Translations under genes and position numbers: made by a program
Shown here: one piece after another, positions 55,267-63,710 of the stretch
How the letters are laid out: each line of letters opens with the position of its first letter
Numbering within the stretch: position 1 is the stretch's first letter
Origin: Streptomyces sp. NRRL WC-3742
GTDB taxonomy: Bacteria; Actinomycetota; Actinomycetes; Streptomycetales; Streptomycetaceae
Assembly (NCBI RefSeq): GCF_000720635.1
Contig: NZ_JOCF01000039.1
Coordinates: 1 to 64,000, forward strand
Reading direction: 5' to 3'
DNA: 64,000 nt
Notes under the pieces: model-generated
What the model saw: only the letters and a program-made list of their open reading frames with translations
Database searches by the model: none
What the model was told of the DNA's origin: nothing

Positions 55267-55737
55267 CTACAGGGCGCCCGGGGTCTTGCGGGTGGTGATG
55301 TTGATCCGGTTCCAGGTGTTGATCGTGAAGCAGACCGAGACCAGGTGCGCCAGCTCCTCGTCCTCGAAGTGCGCGGCCGCCCGGGCGTACGCGGCGTCCG
55401 AGACCCCGCCGCCGATCTTCGCGATCTCCTCCGCGAGGGCCAGCGCGGCCCGCTCCTTCTCGCTGTAGACCCCGGCCGGGGCCTCGTGCCACACCGGCAG
55501 CAGGTAGATCCGCTCGTCGCTCTCGCCGGCCTTGCGGGCGTCCTTGGTGTGCATGTCCAGGCAGTACGCGCAGTTGTTCAGCTGAGAGGTGCGCATCTGC
55601 ACCAGCTCGACCAGCGCCGGGTCCAGGCCCTCCCGGGCGGCCGCGTCCAGGGCGATCATCGCGCGGAACACCTTGGGGACGGTGCGGGCGTAGTCGAGGC
55701 GGCGGGCGGGGGCTTCGGTGATCTCGTTCGTCGTCAT
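55267..55737 (-). CDS. AhpD-type carboxymuconolactone decarboxylase-family protein
   Basis: A 156-aa protein with the redox motif NNCAYCLDMH (CxxC followed by His). The AhpD family has alkylhydroperoxidase activity, reducing peroxides with the CxxC pair. ATG 55737 gives the normal family length. The C-terminal NTWNRINI is typical of the AhpD/CMD group. It is divergent from the small acidic gene. Confidence 0.87.
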   Translation of the reverse strand: MTTNEITEAPARRLDYARTVPKVFRAMIALDAAAREGLDPALVELVQMRTSQLNNCAYCLDMHTKDARKAGESDERIYLLPVWHEAPAGVYSEKERAALALAEEIAKIGGGVSDAAYARAAAHFEDEELAHLVSVCFTINTWNRINITTRKTPGAL

Positions 55738-55879
55738 GACTACGACTCTAGGTGCCGAATGCACCCCTCCTCTGGGTCATTCGAAGCCTGTTTTCGTGGG
55801 TCAATCCGGCTCGCTGCCGTCGCGCCGGGCGGCGGGGCGGCGGATACTGCCAGTACCGCCACCACCGAGGACGGACGCC

Positions 55880-56077
55880 ATGCCGCAGAACCACGAGGAC
55901 TACCTGATCGACGAGACCGTCGAGACCGTCGAGCCGGACGAGGCGGCCCCCGAGGGCGACGAGTACGACGAGGTCGCCGAGCGCCGGGCCGTCGGCGCCG
56001 ACCCGGCCACGGACGTCGCGGACGCCGCCGAGCAGAGCCGGGTCGTGCAGCTCGACGAGGACGAGTACCGGGAATAG
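55880..56077 (+). CDS. Small acidic hypothetical protein
   Basis: A 65-aa protein, very rich in Asp, Glu and Val. It has no predicted membrane segment and no recognised domain, and ends EDEYRE. It is plausible as a conserved actinobacterial small acidic protein because its frame has a proper start and normal codon bias. No function assigned. Confidence 0.55.
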   Translation: MPQNHEDYLIDETVETVEPDEAAPEGDEYDEVAERRAVGADPATDVADAAEQSRVVQLDEDEYRE

Positions 56078-56096
56078 ACGAGTACCGGGAGCGGGG

Positions 56097-58574
56097 TCAC
56101 AGCGCCCGGCGCCGCTGGAGCCAGGCCATCGCCGCCCAGCCCGGCAGCACCGGCAGGATCAGCGTCAGCAGCCGGAACAGCACCACGGACGCCGTCGCGC
56201 CGCCCTCCTCCATCGACGCCGTGCTCTGCAGCAGCGTGACCAGCGTGAACTCCACCGCCCCGGCCCCGCCCGGGGTCGGGGCCGTGTTCCCCACCGCGCT
56301 GCCCACCAGCAGCACCACCGCCACCGCGGCGTAGGACGGCTGCCGGCCGACCGCCTGCGCGCAGCAGTACAGGCAGGTGATCAGGCAGATCGACACCAGC
56401 AGCTGCCCGGTCACCCCGACCGCCAGCCGCCCCGGGCTGCGCAGCAGGTCCAGCAGCCGGGGCAGCACCTCGGCGGTCAGCGGCCGCAGCCGCGCCGCCA
56501 GCCACCGCCGCGCCGGCGGGATCGCGGACACCACCGTCAGCAGCGCCGCCGCCACCGCCAGCCCGCCCACCACGGTGGGCAGCACCTTGAGCTCCGAGCC
56601 GCCGGGCTGGAAGTCCAACAGGTAGACGAAGGCGCCGAGCTGCAGCAGGTGCAGCACCAGCCCGATCAGGTTGCTCACCCCGACGCTGGACAGCGCCTGG
56701 GCGGTCGGGATCCCGGCCTTCTGCAGCAGCCGGGTGTTCAGCGCGATTCCGCCGACGCCCCCGGGCGAGACCAGCTTCACGAACGACCCGGCGAGCTGCG
56801 CCAGCACCACGTTGCGGAACTCCAGCCGCTCCGGCACGAACCCGGCGAACCCCACCCCCGCCGCGACGTGGCTCGCCGCCGCGGCGAGCACGGCCAGCGC
56901 CAGCCACCACGGATCCGCGTCCCCCAGCACCGCGACCGGGTTCTCCTCCGCCGCGAACAGCTGCGGGATCAGCCACCACCCGGCCACCACCGCGCCCACG
57001 ACGGCCAGCAGCGTCCGCGGCCGCAGCCGCTCCACCCGCACCGGCCGCCCCACCCCCTGCGCCCGCCCGCGCAGCACCTCCGCCCTGATCTCCTCCAGCA
57101 GCCCGCCACCCTCGTCGGCGGGGTGGCCCTTGAGGGCCTGGCGGATGGGGCGGGGGAACGCGATCGGCTGGAGCACGGGCAGCGCGGCGAGCACCGGCTC
57201 GGGGCCGAGCACGGCGATGGCGGCATGGACGGTACGGGCGGGGCCCGCGCGCAGGGAGAGCACGGTGAGCAGCTGGGCGATGTCGAAGGCCAGGACGAGT
57301 TCCCCGGCTGCGATGTCCCCGTCCGCGAAGTCGACGAGGTGCACCGCGCCCTCCCCGTCCACGAGGACCGCGGTGGGCACCAGCGTCCGGTGGGCGATCT
57401 CGCGGCGCTGGAGCAGGGCGAGCTGCCGCCAGGCGTCGGCGAGGAGGTCGTCGGTGAGTTCCCCGTCCTCGAGCCGGTCCAGGGTGCGCCCGGCGAGGGC
57501 CTCGTACGCGATGAGCGCGGTGTCCGGCCCGATGCCCGCGGTGGCGGCGATGCGCCGGGTGCGCACGCCCGCGGCGAGGGCCGCGTACGTGACGAGGGCC
57601 TCGTGCTCCAGCCCGGTGCGCGGGGAGCGCAGCGTGCGGGGGTGCGGCGCGGTGTGCAGCCGCAGCCGGCGCCAGGCGCGCTGGACGGCGGCGGCGGTGA
57701 CGGCCTGCCGGTCGAGGAGCTGGACGTCGAGCGCGGGCCGGTCGTCGGCCTGCCGGACGCGGTAGCGGTCGGGCCCGGCGGGCTGTGCCTCGACGGGCCG
57801 CAGCCCGCTCTCCCGCAGGGCCCGCAGCACCTCCCCGGGCCGGGGCCGGGGGTCGGGGGTGCCGACGGCGTAGAGGGTGCCGTGGGCGACGGTCCAGCCG
57901 GTGAGCAGGCCGAGGAGCAGCGCGCTGGGCGTGGTGTACCGGCCGGCGAGCCCGGCGGCGCAGGAGAGTGCGAGGACGGCCCAGGGCACCCGGCGCTCCC
58001 GGCTGCCGGAGGCGGTCATGAAGGCGAGGACGGGTGCGAGGTACCCGTACACGATGGCGCTGTGCCCGTTCCCCTCGCCGGGCAGCGGCTGGGTGAGCGC
58101 GGCGAGGAGCGAGTCCGGGGCGAGCCGTTCGCAGCCGAGGTCGAGCAGGAGGGTGGCGCCGTACGCGAGGACGGCGGCGAGCAGCCCGTCGGAGACCTGC
58201 TGGAGGGCCCGCCGCCGGTCGGGCCCGAGCAGGCGCCGGGCGGCGAGCGCGACCGGGACGAGCAGGACGGCGCCCGTGGTGAGGCCCTCGGCGATCCGGG
58301 CGAGCGGCCGCGGCACGAGGGCGGCGGCGTCCGCGACATCGGAGGCGAGGCCCCCGGTGGTGGCGCGGGCGTAGTCGGCGAGCAGCAGGGCGAGGGCCAC
58401 GACGGCGAGCCCGGTGAGCAGCCGGATCAGCGCGGCGGGCTGCCGGACACGGCCGTTGCCGGACCCGGGTATCACCCCGGACCCCTTTCCGGCCTGCCCC
58501 TCGCCCTGAATCTCGCCCTGAATCTCGTCCTGCACGCCGCTCGTTCTCCCCGTCACGATCGCCACGGGGGGCAT
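56097..58574 (-). CDS. Large membrane protein: TM domain, kinase-like domain and UPF0104 (LPG synthase TM) flippase domain
   Basis: An 825-aa protein with three parts. Residues about 40-240 are an N-terminal polytopic region. Residues about 245-470 look like a protein/aminoglycoside kinase fold; the catalytic loop reads IAHRTLVPTAVLV, where Asp is missing, and HLVDFADGD resembles the DFG motif. Residues about 510-820 are the lysylphosphatidylglycerol synthase transmembrane region (UPF0104), with SPGGVGGIALNTRLL and NTAPTPGGAGAVEF. It probably moves or senses a membrane lipid. Start ATG 58574 is not certain; GTG 58556 is possible. Confidence 0.82.
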   Translation of the reverse strand: MPPVAIVTGRTSGVQDEIQGEIQGEGQAGKGSGVIPGSGNGRVRQPAALIRLLTGLAVVALALLLADYARATTGGLASDVADAAALVPRPLARIAEGLTTGAVLLVPVALAARRLLGPDRRRALQQVSDGLLAAVLAYGATLLLDLGCERLAPDSLLAALTQPLPGEGNGHSAIVYGYLAPVLAFMTASGSRERRVPWAVLALSCAAGLAGRYTTPSALLLGLLTGWTVAHGTLYAVGTPDPRPRPGEVLRALRESGLRPVEAQPAGPDRYRVRQADDRPALDVQLLDRQAVTAAAVQRAWRRLRLHTAPHPRTLRSPRTGLEHEALVTYAALAAGVRTRRIAATAGIGPDTALIAYEALAGRTLDRLEDGELTDDLLADAWRQLALLQRREIAHRTLVPTAVLVDGEGAVHLVDFADGDIAAGELVLAFDIAQLLTVLSLRAGPARTVHAAIAVLGPEPVLAALPVLQPIAFPRPIRQALKGHPADEGGGLLEEIRAEVLRGRAQGVGRPVRVERLRPRTLLAVVGAVVAGWWLIPQLFAAEENPVAVLGDADPWWLALAVLAAAASHVAAGVGFAGFVPERLEFRNVVLAQLAGSFVKLVSPGGVGGIALNTRLLQKAGIPTAQALSSVGVSNLIGLVLHLLQLGAFVYLLDFQPGGSELKVLPTVVGGLAVAAALLTVVSAIPPARRWLAARLRPLTAEVLPRLLDLLRSPGRLAVGVTGQLLVSICLITCLYCCAQAVGRQPSYAAVAVVLLVGSAVGNTAPTPGGAGAVEFTLVTLLQSTASMEEGGATASVVLFRLLTLILPVLPGWAAMAWLQRRRAL

Positions 58575-58644
58575 GCTGTCATGCCGCCGAGGCAGGGCGT
58601 GTCGTGAACGGGCGGGGCGGCGGCCGTCACTACCCTCGTCGATC

Positions 58645-58911
58645 ATGAGCGCCTGCGAAGACCTCGCCGCGGCACCCCGGAACATCGATCCCCTCCCGCC
58701 CGTCGACGGCTGCGCCGACTGCCTGGCCCACGGCAGCCGGGACTGGGTGCACCTGCGGATCTGCCTGGACTGCGGCCACATCGGCTGCTGCGACTTCTCG
58801 CCGCAGCGCCACGCCACCGCCCACTTCCACGACAGCTCCCACCCGGTGATCCGCTCGTACGAGCCGGGGGAGGACTGGCGTTGGTGCTTCGTCCACGAGG
58901 TCATGGGCTGA
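58645..58911 (+). CDS. UBP-type zinc-finger protein
   Basis: An 88-aa protein with the ZnF-UBP fold: CADCLAHGSRDWVHLRIC, then CGHIGCCDFS, and the H-x5-H pairs in RHATAHFHDSSHPV. Bacterial single-domain UBP proteins are common in actinobacteria. They bind zinc; the partner is unknown. ATG 58645 is supported by codon usage. Confidence 0.85.
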   Translation: MSACEDLAAAPRNIDPLPPVDGCADCLAHGSRDWVHLRICLDCGHIGCCDFSPQRHATAHFHDSSHPVIRSYEPGEDWRWCFVHEVMG

Positions 58912-59037
58912 CGGCCGGCCCCTGGGGCCGTTCGGGTGGCACGGGCGCCCCGGCTCGGTAAAATCCGGACATAACGCCCGTGCGGGTCCCCGCCCGACGC
59001 CTCCGTCCGGCCGGCGCCCGCCGAAGGGAGGCCGACG

Positions 59038-59310
59038 ATGACCAAACGATCACCGGGCAGCACCGCCCAGCTCCGCCAGGGCACCCAGGACCTGCTGCAG
59101 CGCCGGGGCATGGCGAGCACCCCCAGCAGGCTCGGACCGCAGCCGGGCACCGGCATCGGGGCCCACGCCTCCGCCGGACCGGTCGGCGCCGACGCCTTCC
59201 GCCACGGCGGGCGCGACACGGCGACCTCCGCGATGCACGCGGCCCCGGCGATGCACGCCGAACTCAAGGGCCACCGCCACCGCGGCGCCGAGAAGCACTC
59301 CGCCCACTGA
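59038..59310 (+). CDS. Small basic hypothetical protein
   Basis: A 90-aa protein rich in Ala, Gly, His, Arg. There are three short His/Ala-rich motifs (SAMHAAPAMHAE, KGHRHRGAEKHSAH). GGGAGG lies upstream of the ATG. No recognised domain. A strong hairpin follows. Confidence 0.5.
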   Translation: MTKRSPGSTAQLRQGTQDLLQRRGMASTPSRLGPQPGTGIGAHASAGPVGADAFRHGGRDTATSAMHAAPAMHAELKGHRHRGAEKHSAH

Positions 59311-59341
59311 CGCGCGCCCTGACGCGTCCCGACACGTTCAG

Positions 59342-59388
59342 GTCAGGGGCGGGCCGGCCGGGAACCCGCCGGTCGCCCCGCCCCTGAC
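59342..59388 (+). terminator. Terminator after the small basic protein gene
   Basis: GTCAGGGGCGGG (59342-59353) pairs with CCCGCCCCTGAC (59377-59388), and the interior folds further. Confidence 0.65.
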
Positions 59389-59467
59389 GCCCGTTCGGGC
59401 CGTTGTCGGTGCCGTGCGCTACGTTCGTCCGGCAGATCGGAACGAGAGAGTACGACGGGGGCGCAGG

Positions 59468-60448
59468 ATGTCCGAGGTGATCACCGAGGAGCCGGTCGAG
59501 ATCCAGCTCGAGCGGCACCGCACCGAGCTGACGGGGTACTGCTACCGCATGCTCGGCTCGGTCTTCGAGGCCGAGGACGCGGTGCAGGAGACGATGGTCC
59601 GCGCCTGGCGCCACCACCAGGGCTTCGAGGGCCGCGCCGCCCTGCGCTCCTGGCTGTACCGCATCGCCACCAACGTCTGCCTGGACGCGCTGAACGCCCG
59701 CAACAGCCGGGCCCGCCCGATGGACCTGGCCGGCCCGGTGACGGTCGCCACCGCGAGCGACGCCCAGCTGCCCGAGGTCACCTGGATCGGCCCGGCGCCG
59801 GACGGCCGGGTGCTCCCCGAGACGGGGGACCCGGCGGACGTCGCCTCCCAGCGCGAGTCGGTGAAGCTGGCCTTCGTCGCCGCGCTGCAGCGCCTCGCGC
59901 CCCGCCAGCGCGCCGTGCTGATCCTGCGCGAGGTGCTCGCCTGGAAGGCCGCCGAGGTGGCCGAACTGCTCGGCGTCACGGTGGCCTCCGTCAACAGCGC
60001 GCTCCAGCGCGCTCGCGCCGTCCTCGCCGCCGAGGGCGAGTTCGCCCGCCCGGCCCGGGAGCTGGACGAGGACCACCGCGCCCTGCTGGACCGCTACGTC
60101 CGGGCCTTCGAGGCGTACGACATGGAGGGTCTGGCGGCGCTGCTGCACGAGGACGTCACGCTCAACATGCCGCCGTTCGCGATGTGGCTGCGCGGCCGGG
60201 GCGAGATCGAGGCGTGGATGCTCGGCCCGGGCTGCGGCTGCCGCGGCTCCCGGCTGCTTCCCGTGACGGCCAACGGCGGCCCGGCCTTCGCCCAGTACCG
60301 TCCGAGCCCCGGGGGCGGGCACGAGCCGTGGGCGCTGATCGTGCCGGAGGTGTCAGAGGGCCGGATCACCGGGCTCACCAACTTCCTCGACACGGACGTG
60401 CTGTTCCCGCTGTTCGGCCTGCCGCCCCGCCTCCCCGCAGCCGAGTAG
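59468..60448 (+). CDS. ECF sigma factor with C-terminal SnoaL-like domain (SigX5/SigG type)
   Basis: A 326-aa sigma factor. Region 2 holds YCYRMLGSVFEAEDAVQETMVRAWR, and region 4 holds LAPRQRAVLILREVLAWKAAEVAELLGV. The last ~120 residues form a SnoaL/NTF2-like domain that in such sigma factors modulates activity in place of a separate anti-sigma factor. ATG 59468 was chosen; longer frames lie in the promoter. No anti-sigma gene is adjacent. Its 3' end overlaps the convergent STAS gene by 96 nt. Confidence 0.9.
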   Translation: MSEVITEEPVEIQLERHRTELTGYCYRMLGSVFEAEDAVQETMVRAWRHHQGFEGRAALRSWLYRIATNVCLDALNARNSRARPMDLAGPVTVATASDAQLPEVTWIGPAPDGRVLPETGDPADVASQRESVKLAFVAALQRLAPRQRAVLILREVLAWKAAEVAELLGVTVASVNSALQRARAVLAAEGEFARPARELDEDHRALLDRYVRAFEAYDMEGLAALLHEDVTLNMPPFAMWLRGRGEIEAWMLGPGCGCRGSRLLPVTANGGPAFAQYRPSPGGGHEPWALIVPEVSEGRITGLTNFLDTDVLFPLFGLPPRLPAAE

Positions 60449-60751
60449 GCCCTCGGGCACGGAGGGCACGGAGGGCACGGAGGGTACGGAGACCACGGCG
60501 GGCAGGGCGAGCAGGTCCTCGACGGCCGCCGGCCCCGGCAGCAGCGCCGCGAGCCCGCTGAACGCGAGCAGCTCCCTCAGCGGGCCGCCCGCGTTCAGCA
60601 GCACCACGCCCACCCCGTGCCGCCCGGCGGCCAGGCGCAGCCGGGCGAGCGCGTCGACGACGGCCAGGTCGGGGGCGGTCAGCGCGCCCAGGTCACAGGT
60701 GACGGCGGGGGCGCGGGCGGGTACGGGCACGGCGGTTCGGGTCAGGTTCAT
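60353..60751 (-). CDS. STAS-domain (anti-sigma-antagonist-like) protein with SVP repeat
   Basis: A 132-aa protein with an N-terminal STAS/MlaB-like fold (VTCDLGALTAPDLAVVDAL, GVGVVLLNAGGPLRELLAFSGL). The C-terminal 45 residues include SVPSVPSVPSVPEG, from a 9-bp DNA tandem repeat, and lie antisense to the sigma gene end. The STAS part is convincing; the far end may be poorly constrained. Possible role: partner-switching regulation. Confidence 0.6.
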   Translation of the reverse strand: MNLTRTAVPVPARAPAVTCDLGALTAPDLAVVDALARLRLAAGRHGVGVVLLNAGGPLRELLAFSGLAALLPGPAAVEDLLALPAVVSVPSVPSVPSVPEGLLGCGEAGRQAEQREQHVRVEEVGEPGDPAL

Positions 60752-60921
60752 ACCCCTTGGACCGTCCGCCCGGCCCGCTCTCATCGCTCGCCCCTGACAC
60801 CGCCGGAAAATCTTTTCGAGGAAATCCCGCGCCGAGCGATGAGTTCCGCCCGCACCTGCGGTCCTACTCCGTGAAAGCGCGCCACCGAGGCGCCGGAACA
60901 CGAACGAGGACGGACACCACC

Positions 60922-61359
60922 ATGACCGAGAACCTGGGCGAGCTGACCATCACCCGCGAGCTGCCGGCCGCCCCGGAGGCCGTCTTCCGCGCCTACGTCG
61001 AGCCCGAGCAGTTCGTCCGCTTCTGGGGCCCGGTCGGCACCCACGTGGACCTGGACACCGTGACCATCGAGCCGCGCGTGGGCGGCCGTTACGACAGCAC
61101 CATGACCGTGGACGAGGGGGGCCAGTCGTTCCCGGTGAGCATGGTGATCACCGAGTTCGTCCCCAACGAGCTGATCGCCCTGAAGGAGGAGGCCGTGGGC
61201 ATGCGCTCCACCATGACCTTCAAGGACCTCGGCGACGGCCGCACCGAGCTCGTCCTGCACCAGGAGGACGTGCCCGAGATGTACCGCGGCCCGGAGGCCG
61301 AGGCGGGCCTCAACTCCAGCTTCGACCGCCTGGTCGAGTACCTCTCCTCCCTGGCCTGA
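60922..61359 (+). CDS. AHSA1/SRPBCC-domain protein
   Basis: A 145-aa START-like protein of the activator of Hsp90 homologue 1 group. Typical motifs are TITRELPAAPEAVFRAYVEPEQFVRFWGP and VGGRYDSTM. It binds small hydrophobic ligands in this family; the ligand is unknown. ATG 60922 gives standard length. Confidence 0.85.
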   Translation: MTENLGELTITRELPAAPEAVFRAYVEPEQFVRFWGPVGTHVDLDTVTIEPRVGGRYDSTMTVDEGGQSFPVSMVITEFVPNELIALKEEAVGMRSTMTFKDLGDGRTELVLHQEDVPEMYRGPEAEAGLNSSFDRLVEYLSSLA

Positions 61360-61382
61360 CCGGCCGCTGTACGGCCCACGGG

Positions 61383-61410
61383 TCTGCCACCGCCCGGGGG
61401 CGGTGGCAGA
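61383..61410 (+). terminator. Terminator after the AHSA1 gene
   Basis: TCTGCCACCGCCC (61383-61395) pairs perfectly with GGGCGGTGGCAGA (61398-61410); the tip must open to form a loop. Confidence 0.7.
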
Positions 61411-61450
61411 GTTGTGCCGCCCGTACCCGCCCTGCCCCAGGAGGACCGTC

Positions 61451-61942
61451 GTGACGGCCGAGCCCTTGAAGTCCCGTGAGGAATGGTTGGCGTCCCTGCC
61501 CCGGATCTACGCGGCCGCCGGCTGCCTGCTGCGCGACGGGTTGGGCCGCATCCTGATCGTCAAGGCGGGCTACCGCGAGTTCTGGCAGTTCCCGGGCGGC
61601 ACGATCGACCGGGGCGAGGGCCCGGTCGAGTGCGCCAAGCGGGAGTTGGAGGAGGAGACGGGGATCGTCAAGGACGCCGGCGACCTGCTCGCCATCTCCT
61701 GGACCCACCCCTCCGCCGAACTCGACCATCCCGCCGAGCACTTCATGTTCGACTTCGGCACCGTCCCGGACGGCACCCCCGTGACCGTCCCGGACGGCGA
61801 GCTCGACGACCACCGCTGGGCCACGCTCGACGAGGCGCTCGAACTCCTCGGCCCGGCCCGCTCGCTGCGCCTGCGCGCCGCCCTGGAGGCCCTCGAGGAC
61901 GGCCTGGTGCGGATCGTCACCACCCAGGTATCCGGTTTCTGA
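61451..61942 (+). CDS. Nudix hydrolase
   Basis: A 163-aa protein with a complete Nudix box (GGTIDRGEGPVECAKRELEEETGI). The family hydrolyses nucleoside diphosphate-linked compounds with Mg2+. GTG 61451 is preceded by GAGGACC. Substrate unknown. Confidence 0.9.
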   Translation: MTAEPLKSREEWLASLPRIYAAAGCLLRDGLGRILIVKAGYREFWQFPGGTIDRGEGPVECAKRELEEETGIVKDAGDLLAISWTHPSAELDHPAEHFMFDFGTVPDGTPVTVPDGELDDHRWATLDEALELLGPARSLRLRAALEALEDGLVRIVTTQVSGF

Positions 61943-61957
61943 CACTGCCGGAGGACC

Positions 61958-61998
61958 GCGGCCGGCCCCGGGCGACACCACCGCCCGGGGCCGGCCGC
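61958..61998. terminator. Bidirectional terminator between Nudix and Clp-N genes
   Basis: A 17-bp perfect stem (61958-61974 with 61982-61998) has a 7-nt loop and is followed by TT. Confidence 0.85.
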
Positions 61999-62038
61999 TT
62001 CCGTGCGCCGGGCTCACACCGCGGGGCTCACGCGGGGG

Positions 62039-62791
62039 CTACTCCGCCGGGTCGTCGTCCCGGGAGGCGGCCGCGATCGCGGCGAGCGCCTCGGCGACGA
62101 AGGTCTCGGTCTCGGTCTTGTCGACCCTGAGCCCGTTCAGCACGCCCTCGCCGTTCTCCAGCTCCAGCAGCGCGAGCAGCAGGTGCTCGGTGCCGACGTA
62201 GTTGTGCCCGAGGCGCAGCGCCTCCCGGAAGGTCAGCTCGATGGCCTTCTTGCCCCGCGCGTCGTACGGGATCAGCACGGGCACCGACTCGACGGGGGCG
62301 GGCAGCACCCCGGCGACGGCCTCGCGCAGGGTCTGGGCCCCGACCCCCTGCGCGGCGAGGGCCTTGGCCCCGAGGCCCTCCGGCTGGGAGAGCAGGCCGA
62401 GCGTGATGTGTTCGGCGGTGATCTCGTCGTTGCCGGCCGCCCTGGCCTCCTCCTGGGAGGCCACGATGACCTTCCGGGCCCGGGGGGTGAACCGGCTGAA
62501 CCCCTGGCTGATGTCCAGGTCGTTGGTGGTGCCCGGGTCCTTGGGGACGAAGCGCTTCTGGGCGGCCTGCTTGCTGACGCCCATGCTGCGGCCGATGTCG
62601 GTCCAGGAGGCGCCGGAGCGGCGGGCCTGGTCGACGAAGTGGCCGATGAGGTGGTCGGCGAGTTCGCCGAGGTGGTCCGCGGCGATGACCGCGTCCGACA
62701 GCTGGTCCAGCGCGTCGGTGTTGACCTTCTTGATCGCGGCGATCAGGTCGTCGAGGCGCAGGGGAGTGGTGCTCGGATCGAGATTCTCCAT
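62039..62791 (-). CDS. HTH protein with two Clp N-terminal repeats
   Basis: A 250-aa protein. Residues about 45-85 form a helix-turn-helix (WTDIGRSMGVSKQAAQKRF). Residues about 95-235 are a Clp repeat domain: FTPRARKVIVASQEEAR...ITAEHITLGLL, then FREALRLGHNYVGTEHLLLALL. There is no ATPase domain, so it is not a Clp chaperone. It may be a regulator that senses protein substrates. Two inverted repeats lie just before the start codon. Confidence 0.85.
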   Translation of the reverse strand: MENLDPSTTPLRLDDLIAAIKKVNTDALDQLSDAVIAADHLGELADHLIGHFVDQARRSGASWTDIGRSMGVSKQAAQKRFVPKDPGTTNDLDISQGFSRFTPRARKVIVASQEEARAAGNDEITAEHITLGLLSQPEGLGAKALAAQGVGAQTLREAVAGVLPAPVESVPVLIPYDARGKKAIELTFREALRLGHNYVGTEHLLLALLELENGEGVLNGLRVDKTETETFVAEALAAIAAASRDDDPAE

Positions 62792-62795
62792 GCGT

Positions 62796-62840
62796 CAACC
62801 GTAGGTTGTCGATCCGAGGATCGTCAACCATCAGTTGACG
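62796..62840 (-). promoter_or_regulatory. Two dyad operators upstream of the Clp-N/HTH gene
   Basis: CAACC-GTA-GGTTG (62796-62808) and CGTCAAC-CATCA-GTTGACG (62822-62840) share CAAC half-sites and lie 5-49 bp before the ATG. Autoregulation by the HTH protein is a natural reading. Confidence 0.55.
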
Positions 62841-62856
62841 CTAAGGAGAAGTCATC

Positions 62857-63606
62857 TCATCCGACCGGCAGCACCGGCAGCAGCCGCTCCCGCACCGCGG
62901 AGAGTTCCGCCGCGCTCGCCCCGGCGGCCAGCAGGTAGCCCGCCGCGTCGAAGCCGTCCAGGAGACCGGCGACGACGTCCCCCGCGCCGGCCCCGGCCTC
63001 GGCCATCACCGCGTCGATCCGGCGGTACGGGTCCTGCAGGCGCAGCATCCCGTAGAGCGGGCGGACGTTCGGGTCGCTCAGCAGGTAGTCCTCGACGATC
63101 GCGGCCGGCGCCACCCCGGCCAGCGAGAGCAGCAGCAGGGCGGCCAGGCCCGTACGGTCGCGCCCGGCGCCGCAGTGCACCACCAGCGGGCCCGGGCGGG
63201 CGCCGGCGATCGCGGAGACCAGCGCGGCGGCGGCGTGCGGGCAGTGCTCCAGGTACGGGCCGAAGGCCAGCGGGGTGCCGTCCAGCCGGCCGTACGCCTC
63301 CCACCAGGCTTCGCCGGCCAGCTCGTCCAGCGGGACGCGGGCCAGGTCCACGCCCTCGGGCAGCGGCAGCAGCGGCTTGTACTCCGAGGCGTCCCGCAGG
63401 TCGACGACGGTGCGCACCCCGTACTCCAGCAGGGATTCCCGGCCCTCGGCGGTGAGGCGGTCCAGGTTGTCCGCCCGGATGATCGCCCCCCGGGCCGTCG
63501 GCCGCCCGGAGGCGGTGGGCAGACCCCCGAGGTCCCGGACGTTCAGGCAGCCGTCCCACGCCAGGGTGCGGTCCTCGGTGGCGGCCAGCGCGTGCGTCCG
63601 ACTCAT
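62857..63606 (-). CDS. Tyrosine phosphatase, Y_phosphatase3 (PtpB-like) family
   Basis: A 249-aa phosphatase. The catalytic loop is VVHCGAGRDRTGL (HCx5R). The N-terminus NVRDLGGLPTASGR and VVDLRDASEY are characteristic of this family. It dephosphorylates phosphotyrosine or phosphoinositides; target unknown. Confidence 0.9.
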   Translation of the reverse strand: MSRTHALAATEDRTLAWDGCLNVRDLGGLPTASGRPTARGAIIRADNLDRLTAEGRESLLEYGVRTVVDLRDASEYKPLLPLPEGVDLARVPLDELAGEAWWEAYGRLDGTPLAFGPYLEHCPHAAAALVSAIAGARPGPLVVHCGAGRDRTGLAALLLLSLAGVAPAAIVEDYLLSDPNVRPLYGMLRLQDPYRRIDAVMAEAGAGAGDVVAGLLDGFDAAGYLLAAGASAAELSAVRERLLPVLPVG

Positions 63607-63710
63607 GGAATCCCCGTTTCCTCGACCGGGGGTCCCGTTACCCCCTTGTTATGAACTGTCAGGAACGACTCCCGGGTGGTCCGGATGGTTCCGTCCTGTT
63701 CGACACACCG

